Part shown: positions 36,182-44,425 of the stretch, piece by piece
How positions within the stretch are numbered: the first letter of the stretch is position 1
How the letters are laid out: each line of letters begins with the position of its first letter
NCBI GenBank assembly: GCA_943846755.1
Contig: OX044365.1
Location: 1,488,001-1,552,000, forward strand
Direction of reading: 5' to 3'
Length of the DNA stretch: 64,000 bases
Origin: UBA8752 sp002336475
GTDB taxonomy: Bacteria > Bacteroidota > Bacteroidia > Flavobacteriales_D > Sanyastnellaceae
Made by a program: the position numbers and the translations under genes
Notes under the pieces: generated by a model
Told to the model about the DNA's origin: nothing
What the model saw: only the letters and a program-made list of their open reading frames with translations
Databases searched by the model: none

Positions 36182-37423
36182 ATGGCTGCACGACCCAAGC
36201 TGCTCAATGACCCGGTCTACGGGTTTATCCAATTGCGCCACGCTGATTTCACTCAAGTCTTGGACCACCCTTGGGTCCAACGGATGCGTAGAATCAGTCA
36301 ACTTGGACTCAGCCACTTGGTTTATCCCGGTGCGGTGCACAACCGATTTCACCACGCTGTCGGGGCCTTGCATTTGATGCAAGAAGCGCTGGATTCACTT
36401 CGGGAAAAGGGCGTGATCATCACCGAAGAAGAGTACCGCGGTGCTTGTCTGGCTATTCTGCTCCACGATGTTGGCCACGGTCCATTTAGCCACGCCCTTG
36501 AGCACACGATTGTCCGTGGGGTGCATCACGAGGAAATCAGCACGCTCATTATGAACGCGTTGAACGCCCATTTCAATGGGATGCTGGACGTGGCCATTGA
36601 GATATTCAATGACCATCACCCCAAAGGGTTTCTGCACGATTTGGTTTCCAGTCAGCTCGACATGGACCGCATGGACTACCTCAGAAGGGACAGTTTTTTC
36701 ACAGGGGTCACAGAAGGTCACATCAGCTCTGAGCGGATCATCCGCATGCTCAATGTGCATGAGGGCCGGCTTGTCGTCGAAGAGAAAGGCATTTACTCCA
36801 TTGAGAAATTCATCATCTCGCGGCGGCTTATGTATTGGCAGGTTTACCTGCACAAGACGGTGCTCTCCGCCGAATGGATGATGATGCGCATCTTAGAACG
36901 CGCTGGAGAAATTGCCCGACGGGGAACAGACGTGTGGGCTACACCAGCCATCGCCCCCTTTTTGTATGAAGACCTCGATCGGGCGCGCTTCATCGCCGAC
37001 CCCGAAGTCTTGGCCGGCTTTTGCTCAATCGACGATAACGATGTCATGTGCTGCATCAAAGCATGGCAAAATCATGAAGACGCCGTGCTTTCAGAACTGT
37101 GTCAACGGCTGTTAGAGCGGCGCCTGTTCAAGATTGAACTCCGAGACCAACCGTTTGACCAAAACGACATAGAAGAGCGGCTAAAATCCGTCAGCGCCGC
37201 ATTTGGAATCAGCATGGAAGAAGCCTCTTATTTCGTGCTGCACGACCGGATCGATAACCGGGCATACTCCACAGCATCTCAAGGCATCAGCATGTTGTAT
37301 AAGGACGGCTCTGTGCAGGATGTAGCGGCGGCATCTGACCACCTCAATCTCAGCGCGCTGAGCATGACGGTGGAGCGGCATTTCCTGGCTTATCCCAAGG
37401 AAATACCGCCCCGTCCGCAATGA
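36182..37423 (+). CDS. HD-domain phosphohydrolase
   Basis: 413 residues. The HD superfamily metal site is plain: FHHAVGALHLM (His57, His58) and LLHDVGHGPFSHALEH (His95, Asp96), with a later Asp in SSQLDMDRMDYLRRD. The closest kin are dGTPase-like HD proteins that hydrolyse nucleotides, found next to porX in many Bacteroidota; the exact substrate is not known from sequence. The ATG at 36182 trims a 25-residue extension with no family match. The stop abuts the end of rng on the opposite strand (37423/37424). Confidence 0.86.
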   Translation: MAARPKLLNDPVYGFIQLRHADFTQVLDHPWVQRMRRISQLGLSHLVYPGAVHNRFHHAVGALHLMQEALDSLREKGVIITEEEYRGACLAILLHDVGHGPFSHALEHTIVRGVHHEEISTLIMNALNAHFNGMLDVAIEIFNDHHPKGFLHDLVSSQLDMDRMDYLRRDSFFTGVTEGHISSERIIRMLNVHEGRLVVEEKGIYSIEKFIISRRLMYWQVYLHKTVLSAEWMMMRILERAGEIARRGTDVWATPAIAPFLYEDLDRARFIADPEVLAGFCSIDDNDVMCCIKAWQNHEDAVLSELCQRLLERRLFKIELRDQPFDQNDIEERLKSVSAAFGISMEEASYFVLHDRIDNRAYSTASQGISMLYKDGSVQDVAAASDHLNLSALSMTVERHFLAYPKEIPPRPQ

Positions 37424-38971
37424 TTACAAAACGACCTCCTCTCCGCTTGCGTCGTAGAGGTGATGCTCGAGCAACTCCATCGAAGAGTTGGCCTCGACGT
37501 GGATCTTCATCCCATAGGACTTTTTCCACGATTTGAGTTGGCTGCTCCAGAACCCTTTGGTGATGTATGCCTCCACCATGGGGTGCAAAATCAGGGTCGA
37601 TTCTCCCATACCGCGGTCGGCGGCGGCCTTAAGGGCTGCCTCAATGCCGTCCGTCACCAGTATGCTGGCGGTCACCTTGCCCGTCCCATTACAGGAAGGA
37701 CATACTTCGGCTGTTTTGATGTCCGTGACAGGACGAACGCGCTGACGCGTGATCTCAACAACACCAAATCTGCTGGGAGCCAACACATTGTGCTTGGCTT
37801 TGTCCGGCTTCATGGCTTTGCGCAGTGCTTCGGTCAATTCACGGCGGTTGGCCGTCTCACCCATGTCGATGAAATCGACACAAATGATGCCCCCCATGTC
37901 GCGCAAACGCAACAATCGGGCGATTTCCGTGGCACATTCGAGGTTGGTTGCTGTGGCGTTTTCTTCCTGTGAGGTCGCACCTGCCTTCCTTCCTCCCGAG
38001 TTCACGTCAATGACGTGCATGGCCTCAGTGTGTTCCACAATCAAATAAGCGCCGCTCCGCAAATTCACTTGACGGCCGAAGCTCGCCTTGATCATGCGGT
38101 GCACGCCACGGTCGTCAAAGACGTCCTTGGCTTTTGACTCTTTGACGATGTCGACTTTTTCCGGGGCAATGCCAGCGAGGAATTCCCTCACTTCGTTCGC
38201 CACGTCCGGGTCATTGACCAGAATCTGAGAAAAATCAGGTGTGAGCAGGTCCCGCAATAGGGAACTGGTCTTGTTGATTTCGCCCAAGACCCGTTGTCTG
38301 GGTTTAGCGTTCCGCAGGTTGGAGTGCAACTCCTTCCAACGTTGGCTCAATTCTTCGAGATCGGAATGCAGATCTGCGGCTCCCTTTTCCTGGGCAACAG
38401 TTCTAACGATGATCCCGCAGTTCTCCGGACGGATGCTCTGCAGCAAGACCCTGAGGCGCTTGCGCTCGCTTTCCTTCTGGATGCGTTGACTGATGCTGAT
38501 CTTGCTCGAAAACGGGACCAGCACGAGGTACCTTCCTGCCAAAGTAACCTCAGCTGTGAGCCGGGGACCTTTGGTAGATATGGCCTCTTTCGCGACCTGC
38601 ACAAGCACATTCTGGCTTGCGGAGACCACGTCTTTCATGTTGCCCTTTTTGTCGAGGTCCCCTTCCAACTTGAAGTTGGTTAGATCACCGCTCTGCTGCG
38701 TCCCTTTGACGGAACGCTGGGCATACTTCTTAAAACTTCGGTACTGCGGACCCAAGTCGAGATAGTGGAGAAAGGCATCTTTTGGATGACCTATGTCCAC
38801 AAATCCAGCGTTGAGACTGGGCAGCACCTTCTTGACCCGGCCGAGGTAAATGTCCCCGACCGCATATTCCTGGTTGCCTTTGTCCTCGTGGAGTTCGACC
38901 AAATGGCCGTCTTCCAACATGGCAATACGCAACCCGGACTTGGTCTTGTTGATGACCAGTTCGATGTTCAC
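37424..38971 (-). CDS. rng: Ribonuclease G/E family endoribonuclease
   Basis: Cuts single-stranded RNA in rRNA maturation and mRNA decay. 515 residues: an N-terminal S1 RNA-binding region (about 36-125), then the catalytic core with MHVIDVNSGG and GGIICVDFIDM (metal-binding aspartates), and a zinc-link CPSCNGTGKV near residue 420. The long disordered scaffold of RNase E is absent, so it is RNase G-like. It is followed upstream on the same strand by a tiny ribosomal-type gene, a TPR gene and HU. Confidence 0.95.
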   Translation of the reverse strand: MNIELVINKTKSGLRIAMLEDGHLVELHEDKGNQEYAVGDIYLGRVKKVLPSLNAGFVDIGHPKDAFLHYLDLGPQYRSFKKYAQRSVKGTQQSGDLTNFKLEGDLDKKGNMKDVVSASQNVLVQVAKEAISTKGPRLTAEVTLAGRYLVLVPFSSKISISQRIQKESERKRLRVLLQSIRPENCGIIVRTVAQEKGAADLHSDLEELSQRWKELHSNLRNAKPRQRVLGEINKTSSLLRDLLTPDFSQILVNDPDVANEVREFLAGIAPEKVDIVKESKAKDVFDDRGVHRMIKASFGRQVNLRSGAYLIVEHTEAMHVIDVNSGGRKAGATSQEENATATNLECATEIARLLRLRDMGGIICVDFIDMGETANRRELTEALRKAMKPDKAKHNVLAPSRFGVVEITRQRVRPVTDIKTAEVCPSCNGTGKVTASILVTDGIEAALKAAADRGMGESTLILHPMVEAYITKGFWSSQLKSWKKSYGMKIHVEANSSMELLEHHLYDASGEEVVL

Positions 38972-39033
38972 GCTTCAATACATGACGACGGTGGATTGTA
39001 GAGCGGAAAGGCTCCCATCACCACCATCTAGTG

Positions 39034-39126
39034 TCACTTCTTCTTCTTGTGACGGTTCTTACGTAAACGCTTTTTCTTCTTGTGCACGGCCATCTTATGG
39101 CGCTTGCGCTTCTTTCCACTAGGCAT
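39034..39126 (-). CDS. 30-residue Lys/Arg-rich ribosomal-type protein (AURKAIP1/COX24 domain, bS22/mS38-like)
   Basis: A 30-codon gene with an ATG at 39126 and a TGA at 39034. The product starts MPSGKKRKRHKMAVHKKKK and is almost only Lys, Arg and His. That matches the AURKAIP1/COX24 domain of mitochondrial mS38 and of small bacterial small-subunit proteins, which in Bacteroidota are annotated as tiny proteins with nearly the same start. Binding to 16S rRNA near the decoding centre is known for mS38 relatives and inferred here. It sits between rng and a TPR gene, all leftward. Too short for many gene finders. Confidence 0.85.
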   Translation of the reverse strand: MPSGKKRKRHKMAVHKKKKRLRKNRHKKKK

Positions 39127-39138
39127 GGGAAGGGGGGT

Positions 39139-39759
39139 TTAGGAGTTCGTTGAATTTTCTTCGAGGAGGACGATCCGTTGTTTGACCGCTTCCTCGATTA
39201 CGGTATCCGGGGATAGCGGTAAAAACCGCCTGTAACTGGCGAGCGCCAAGCCCGGATTTCCCAGGCGCTCGTGGCATTGTGCTTGGAAAAACCAAGCATT
39301 GTGTGCGGCGCTGTCCACCACGAGCGCGCGCTCGAAATGAATCAGGGCATCGGCGGGAGAATCGCCGTCCAATTCCAGCATGCCGAGCTGGATTAGAGGT
39401 TCGGACCGTTCGGGAGCAAGCTCAATGGCCTGCACAAAGCGCTCACGGGCTTTGTCGAACTGTCCGGATTGAATGCTGAAGCGACCGAGTTCGATCACAG
39501 CGTCCACATTGGGTGGTTCCGCCTCGGCCAAGGCTTTCAATGCCAAGATTCCGGCCATTGGATTCGGGCCGTTTACTTGGTCAATGGCCGCTTCAACGGG
39601 GTCCTGGTCGATGCCATCCTCCAATGATGTTGGAATGGGATCGGCAGAATACGCCTCCGGAGAACGGGGAACCACTTGCCAAACCAACACCGCTAAAAAC
39701 ACGCACAACCCCCCTATGATGAGGGGCATGGTGCGGTTATTGGACGGTGCGTTTGACAT
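39139..39759 (-). CDS. Membrane-anchored TPR protein
   Basis: 206 residues: one transmembrane helix near the N-terminus (about 12-30), then a linker and three to four tetratricopeptide repeats (about 70-190; DAVIELGRFSIQSGQFDKA and SEPLIQLGMLELDGD segments). The TPR part faces the periplasm or cytoplasm depending on orientation. Placed between HU and the small ribosomal-type gene, 12 bases from each, so part of the HU-rng transcript. Partner unknown. Confidence 0.8.
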   Translation of the reverse strand: MSNAPSNNRTMPLIIGGLCVFLAVLVWQVVPRSPEAYSADPIPTSLEDGIDQDPVEAAIDQVNGPNPMAGILALKALAEAEPPNVDAVIELGRFSIQSGQFDKARERFVQAIELAPERSEPLIQLGMLELDGDSPADALIHFERALVVDSAAHNAWFFQAQCHERLGNPGLALASYRRFLPLSPDTVIEEAVKQRIVLLEENSTNS

Positions 39760-39771
39760 GAATAGATGATG

Positions 39772-40077
39772 TCAGCTTGCTGACACTTTGGTCTTTACAT
39801 TCTCCATGAAGCTCTTAGCGGGCTTAAATGAAGGAATGTTGTGGGCTGGAATCTCAATGGTTTTGTTCTTGAGGATGTCCCTACCGGTCTTCTTTGCCCG
39901 TCGCTTTATGACGAAGCTTCCGAAACCACGGAGGTAGACGTTGTGTCCATTCTCCAAGGAGTCCCTTACTGATTCCATGAACGCCTCTACCGTCACTTGG
40001 ACGTCTTGGCGCTCAATTCCCGTCTTGTCAGAGATGCGGCTTACGAGATCCGCCTTTGTCATCTTATTGTCAGTCAC
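39772..40077 (-). CDS. HU/IHF-family DNA-binding protein
   Basis: A 101-residue histone-like protein. The helical base carries TKADLVSRISDKTGI and the arm region GFGSFVIKRRAKKTGRD, with the family's PSFKPAKSFMENV near the end. Members bend and compact DNA. The start is ATG 40077 (a second one lies five codons in). A matching promoter-like TATTTTTG is about 50 bases upstream. It leads the leftward unit ending in rng and diverges from mutY. Confidence 0.93.
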   Translation of the reverse strand: MTDNKMTKADLVSRISDKTGIERQDVQVTVEAFMESVRDSLENGHNVYLRGFGSFVIKRRAKKTGRDILKNKTIEIPAHNIPSFKPAKSFMENVKTKVSAS

Positions 40078-40130
40078 CTTGCTGGATGATTATGAGATTC
40101 AATGATTTGGAAATCCATTCATTGGGCCGG

Positions 40131-40138
40131 CAAAAATA
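40131..40138 (-). promoter_or_regulatory. Promoter -7 element for HU
   Basis: On the minus strand TATTTTTG is an exact fit to the Bacteroidota TAnnTTTG element, about 54 bases before the HU start codon. No convincing -33 partner was found. Confidence 0.5.
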
Positions 40139-40192
40139 GGACATGGATGGGAGACCTCATGACCCCATCTTGCCAACGATTAATCTTTCCGA

Positions 40193-41260
40193 GTGCAGAC
40201 GCTTCATCCACTGACCTCATCTCTGCTGAATTGGTACGGAAAATTCGCAAGGCCTCTGCCTTGGCGAGCAGACCCAAACCCCTATTCCACCTGGCTTTCC
40301 GAGGTTATTCTGCAGCAAACCCGGGTAGACCAAGGCACCGCCTATTGGGAACGGTTCATGGTGGCATTTCCGACGGTTCAGGATCTTGCATCGGCCGAAA
40401 CTGACCAAGTCATGGCCTTGTGGAAGGGCCTTGGGTATTACAGCAGGGCCAGAAATCTGCACAATGCGGCGCGCATCATCGTGGGTGAATACGCGGGGAT
40501 GATGCCCAAAAATGCCGAAGAGTGGTCTGCATTGCCCGGTGTTGGCCCTTACACCGCCGCAGCCATTTCAAGCATCTGCTACGGAGAAGCGGTGCCCGTA
40601 GTGGACGGCAACGTGCAACGGGTCATGTCCCGGCTGTTTGACATCGAACATGCCGTGGACCGGAAAGCAGGCAAGCAGGCTGTGAATGAAGCGTGCCAAA
40701 TGTTGTTGGATGTCGCTGATCCGGGAACCTCCAATCAGGCTTGGATGGAATTGGGGGCCCTGATCTGTGCGCCCAAGTCACCGCTCTGCGCCCAGTGCCC
40801 CTTGATGGATGGTTGCCTCGCTCGAGAACGGAAAACCATGCTCCAGCGCCCGGTCAAGCAGCCTAAAAAAGCTGCCTTGGCCGTTGAAGTCAGCTTTTCA
40901 ATCGCACTCCGTCAGGAACCCAATTCCCCCCTTCAGTGGTGGGTAGAACGGCGGCCAGAAAAAGGCATCTGGTCACAACTGGAAGCGTTTCCTTGTGTGA
41001 TGACACCCTTGTCTTCAGAAAAAGAAGCTGCCGTGAACACCGGGCTTTTCGCAGAACGGGATGCCAACGATGCCCGTTTTGGTCCTGTGAAACACATTCT
41101 GACGCACCGTCGGATGACGGCTTATTTCGAAGTGGTGCAAAACCCGCCAACGCCAAAAATGCCAGGCCGCTGGGTCGATGTATCGTCAGGTGATGCCAAT
41201 TGGCCCAGGCTGATCGACAAGGTGCTCCCGGAGCTCAGGGCCTGGATTGTGAAGAATTGA
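40193..41260 (+). CDS. mutY: MutY, adenine DNA glycosylase
   Basis: Removes adenine paired with 8-oxoguanine. 355 residues from a GTG start at 40193. The helix-hairpin-helix GVGPYTAAAI lies near residue 117, the catalytic Glu in SEVILQQTRV, the Asp in VVDGNVQRV, and an iron-sulfur cluster CAPKSPLCAQCPLMDGC (C-x6-C-x2-C-x5-C). The C-terminal part matches the NUDIX-like 8-oxoG recognition domain. It starts the rightward mutY-ssb-gldE/gldD series, a conserved Flavobacteriia order. Confidence 0.96.
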   Translation: MQTLHPLTSSLLNWYGKFARPLPWRADPNPYSTWLSEVILQQTRVDQGTAYWERFMVAFPTVQDLASAETDQVMALWKGLGYYSRARNLHNAARIIVGEYAGMMPKNAEEWSALPGVGPYTAAAISSICYGEAVPVVDGNVQRVMSRLFDIEHAVDRKAGKQAVNEACQMLLDVADPGTSNQAWMELGALICAPKSPLCAQCPLMDGCLARERKTMLQRPVKQPKKAALAVEVSFSIALRQEPNSPLQWWVERRPEKGIWSQLEAFPCVMTPLSSEKEAAVNTGLFAERDANDARFGPVKHILTHRRMTAYFEVVQNPPTPKMPGRWVDVSSGDANWPRLIDKVLPELRAWIVKN

Positions 41261-41294
41261 GGCTTTTGGAAAACGCCACTCGAAGCCGCTTCGG

Positions 41295-41301
41295 TACTTT
41301 G
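41295..41301 (+). promoter_or_regulatory. Possible -7 element before ssb
   Basis: TACTTTG resembles a shortened TAnnTTTG element and lies 5 bases before the ssb ATG. If it is real, the transcript starts at or near the start codon. Weak evidence. Confidence 0.25.
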
Positions 41302-41306
41302 CGTCC

Positions 41307-41732
41307 ATGCCCGGATTGAACAAAGTCATGCTCATCGGCCACCTCGGCAAGCCACCCGCTTTGCGCTGGCTTGAAAGCGGGCAGGCCATGTGCAAGCTGT
41401 CTTTGGCGACTTCCGAACGGTACAAAGACAACGCGGGCAAGAGCCACGAACGCACCGAATGGCACCAAGTCGTTTTGTGGCGAGAATTGGCTGAAATCGC
41501 TGACCGCTTCCTCACGAAAGGCCAAAAAGTCTACATCGAAGGGCGGCTGCGAACACGAACATGGCAGGACGCCGACGGCGCAGAACACCGCTCCACAGAA
41601 ATCATCGCCGACAGGATGGAAATGCTGTCCCCACGTGGCTTTTCTGAAGCACGCACTGATGACGAGGAAGGCGGTCAAACTGAGGAAAAGCCCGGCCCAT
41701 TTCACATGGACGCCTCCAAACTGCCCTTCTGA
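41307..41732 (+). CDS. ssb: Single-stranded DNA-binding protein
   Basis: Protects single-stranded DNA in replication and repair. 141 residues with an OB-fold (about 5-105; MLIGHLGKPPALRW and FLTKGQKVYIEGRLRTRTW) and a short acidic tail ending in KLPF, a variant of the usual DDDIPF tip that binds partner proteins. It lies between mutY and the gldE-gldD gene with 3 bases to the latter. Confidence 0.96.
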   Translation: MPGLNKVMLIGHLGKPPALRWLESGQAMCKLSLATSERYKDNAGKSHERTEWHQVVLWRELAEIADRFLTKGQKVYIEGRLRTRTWQDADGAEHRSTEIIADRMEMLSPRGFSEARTDDEEGGQTEEKPGPFHMDASKLPF

Positions 41733-41735
41733 GCC

Positions 41736-43637
41736 ATGGAGAACCTGATGGGCATCCACCTTTGGCTGGTGGCATTTGGATCGCTGCTGCTGTTGGTTGC
41801 CAGTGCCTTTATATCGGGCAGTGAAATTGCTTTTTTCTCTTTGACCCCCCAAGACAGACAGGCGCTCGAAGAGGCTGAGGACGGCCCCTCAAAGATGGTC
41901 TTCGACCTTCTGAACACCCCTGATGCAGAGCTCGGCGCCCGACAATTGCTCGCCACCATTCTTGTGCTCAACAACACGGTCAACATCGTGATCATCCTGC
42001 TGTCTACAGTGTTGATGCAGCGCTGGCTCGTGGCGCTTCCCCCCATCATCGGGGCTGCACTGCACGTTTTTGGTGTCACCTTTTTAATTGTGCTGTTCGG
42101 CGAAGTGCTGCCCAAAGTTTACGCCAACCGGCATCCTCTGACACTGGCCCGCCGCATGGCCCGCTCGCTGACATGGTCCAAGGGAATTTTGAGGCCCATT
42201 TGGCAACCATTGAACGCCATGGCTGGCTGGCTGGCCCCGGCATCAGGAGCCGCTGTTGAACTGTCTGTAGAAGATTTGGAACATGCGGTCAACGTCACAG
42301 ACTCCGCAGAACGCTCAGAAGAAGAAAACCGCATTTTGAGTGGCATTGTCAACTTTGGGTCCAAGGATGTCAAGCAGATCATGCGGCCGAGGACCGATGT
42401 CACGACGTTTGCGCATGACCTGCCTTGGTCTGAACTCAAATCGGCCATTTCCGACTCCGGTTACAGTCGGGTCCCGATTCACCAAGACGGTTTGGATCAG
42501 GTCAAAGGCATCCTTTACGCCAAGGACTTGCTTCCTCATAGGAACGCCCAAGAATTTGACTGGAATACCCTGCTCCGCCAGCCCTTTTTTGTGCCCGAAA
42601 ACCGCATGATCGATGACCTCCTGCGCGACTTTCAAAGCATGAAGGTCCACCTCGCAGTGGTGGTTGATGAGTACGGCGGAACCAGCGGCATCGTGACCCT
42701 AGAGGATGTCATCGAAGAAATTGTGGGGGACATCTCCGATGAATTTGACGATGAGGATGTACTGTACTCGCGCATCGATGAACACACTGTGGTCTTTCAA
42801 GGCAAAACAGCCTTGGTCGATGTCTACCGCATTCTCGACATAGACGGCGCCTCATTTGAGACGGCAAAGGGTGAAAGCGATACCCTTGGAGGGTTTATGG
42901 TCGAGCAACTGGCCCGCCTGCCTAAGCCAGGCGAATCTGTCACCTTCGGGGGCATTCAATTGGTGACAGAGGCGGCTGACCGACGTCGGGTTCTTCAGGT
43001 GAAAGTCATGATGAATCAGGGGGCCTCACCCAATCCCGGACCAGGTCAAACAGGAACCCGTGGAGGTGGAATGGGCGTTGCGACTGCCCTTCTTGCTGCC
43101 ACCATGTCTTTTGGGTCCGGCTGCAGCGCTCCACCACCAGTGCCCCGTCCTGCAGGATATTACCGGATTGCCATGCACGACACGACCTTTAGATCGTTAG
43201 AGCTCGCATGTCCCCTTCAGCTCGAGGTTTCCAATGCCGCCAAGGTTGAAACTGTCCAAGAATTTGCCCCTGACAGTTGCTGGTTTAACCTCGTTTACCC
43301 GCGCTACAATGCAAGGATCCATTGCACCTACGGCGGAGGAGTGGCCCTAGAACCCGTGATGGAGGACGCTTTTAAACTCGCCTATGAGCACGAAATCAAG
43401 GCCGACGCCATTGAAGTGCGCCAACGCGATTACGAAAAAGGTGGGGTGGCCATGACTTGGCGCATCGCCGGCAACGCAGCCAGTCCCTTGCAGTTTCTGT
43501 GCACCGATGGTCAAGACCAATTCCTTCGCGGCGCCTTGTACTTTGAAGTGCGGCCCAACGGAGACTCTTTGGCTCCCGTCACATCCCGCTTGAACACAGA
43601 TGTGGAACACCTCATGGCAAACCTCAATTGGCCGTGA
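41736..43637 (+). CDS. GldE-GldD fused in one reading frame
   Basis: 633 codons. Residues 1-425 are GldE: a DUF21/CNNM membrane domain (about 1-190; ASAFISGSEIAFFSL), a CBS pair (about 200-330; IMRPRTDV, VVDEYGGTSGIVTLEDV) and a CorC-type end (to about 425). Residues 446-633 are GldD, a gliding lipoprotein: the segment GYYRIAMHD, CPLQLEVSN, CWFNLVYPRYNARIHCTY and FKLAYEHEIKADAI match it well. A lipoprotein signal-like stretch with Cys463 (FGSGC) starts at the ATG at 43071, preceded by ggaggtgga. No stop separates the two parts. Either a true fusion is made or GldD starts inside. Usual GldD length (about 188) fits the internal ATG. coaX overlaps the end (GTGA). Confidence 0.88.
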   Translation: MENLMGIHLWLVAFGSLLLLVASAFISGSEIAFFSLTPQDRQALEEAEDGPSKMVFDLLNTPDAELGARQLLATILVLNNTVNIVIILLSTVLMQRWLVALPPIIGAALHVFGVTFLIVLFGEVLPKVYANRHPLTLARRMARSLTWSKGILRPIWQPLNAMAGWLAPASGAAVELSVEDLEHAVNVTDSAERSEEENRILSGIVNFGSKDVKQIMRPRTDVTTFAHDLPWSELKSAISDSGYSRVPIHQDGLDQVKGILYAKDLLPHRNAQEFDWNTLLRQPFFVPENRMIDDLLRDFQSMKVHLAVVVDEYGGTSGIVTLEDVIEEIVGDISDEFDDEDVLYSRIDEHTVVFQGKTALVDVYRILDIDGASFETAKGESDTLGGFMVEQLARLPKPGESVTFGGIQLVTEAADRRRVLQVKVMMNQGASPNPGPGQTGTRGGGMGVATALLAATMSFGSGCSAPPPVPRPAGYYRIAMHDTTFRSLELACPLQLEVSNAAKVETVQEFAPDSCWFNLVYPRYNARIHCTYGGGVALEPVMEDAFKLAYEHEIKADAIEVRQRDYEKGGVAMTWRIAGNAASPLQFLCTDGQDQFLRGALYFEVRPNGDSLAPVTSRLNTDVEHLMANLNWP

Positions 43638-44425
43638 ATCTGGTGCTCGACCCCGGTGGATCCCGGCTCAAATTTGGCCAAGCCACAGGAGGCCGATTGG
43701 AGTCTGTCCAAATTTTGCCTTGGGAAACGTTGCGCGAAACCTCGGGCCGCAATGCCCTGTTGGAACAAGCCCCTTGGCTGACTGAGTTGAGCAAAGGGGC
43801 CAGCCTTCACGTGCTGAACCGGCCTGACCCTCCTGTTGCAGGCCCCAATTGGCGGAGATTATTTACCGAAGCCCTGCCCCATGTCCAATTGTCATGGAAC
43901 ACCCTTGACCCTTTACAGAACCCCGGGTTTGAGGTGGGATACACTTCGGGCGAGCCCGGCAGCGACCGCATTGCAGCAGCGGTGGCTTGTCAGCGCAGAG
44001 ACCCCGGAGGAAGTTTCATCATCATCGATGCAGGCACCTGCATTACCATCGATTTGCTGTCGCCAGGAATTTGGCGCGGCGGCGCCATTCTTCCCGGACT
44101 TCAACTGCAAGCGGCGGCCATGAAACAGGCTGGACTTCCGGCATTGCTTCCCGATGAAGACCAAGTTTGGCCTTCTGCCTCTGGAGCCGGCGGTGCACTG
44201 GGGTCAAACACTGTCGAAGCCTTGGCTGCTGGCATTGCCTTTGCCACAAAAAAATCTGCAGAAGCCATTGCTTCCGAATTCCACATCCTTGACCCCTGTG
44301 CACAGGTCATCATCACTGGCGGAGATGCTGGACATTTTGATGGTTTAGGGGGATGGCAGACTTTCGCAGACCCAAATTTGGTTCTCCAAGGATGTGCTAC
44401 CCTGCTCAACGAGCGAATCTCATGA
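43634..44425 (+). CDS. coaX: CoaX, type III pantothenate kinase
   Basis: First step of coenzyme A synthesis. 263 residues from a GTG at 43634 that overlaps the gldE-gldD stop codon. The ASKHA-type motifs are present: GSDRIAA, IIDAGTCITID and the later GGAILPGLQ. The N-terminal phosphate loop, normally DxGNTxxK, reads DPGGSRLK, so the Asn is replaced by Gly. The ATGA overlap with the next gene suggests translation coupling. The identification is firm; the altered loop may affect ATP handling. Confidence 0.9.
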   Translation: MNLVLDPGGSRLKFGQATGGRLESVQILPWETLRETSGRNALLEQAPWLTELSKGASLHVLNRPDPPVAGPNWRRLFTEALPHVQLSWNTLDPLQNPGFEVGYTSGEPGSDRIAAAVACQRRDPGGSFIIIDAGTCITIDLLSPGIWRGGAILPGLQLQAAAMKQAGLPALLPDEDQVWPSASGAGGALGSNTVEALAAGIAFATKKSAEAIASEFHILDPCAQVIITGGDAGHFDGLGGWQTFADPNLVLQGCATLLNERIS

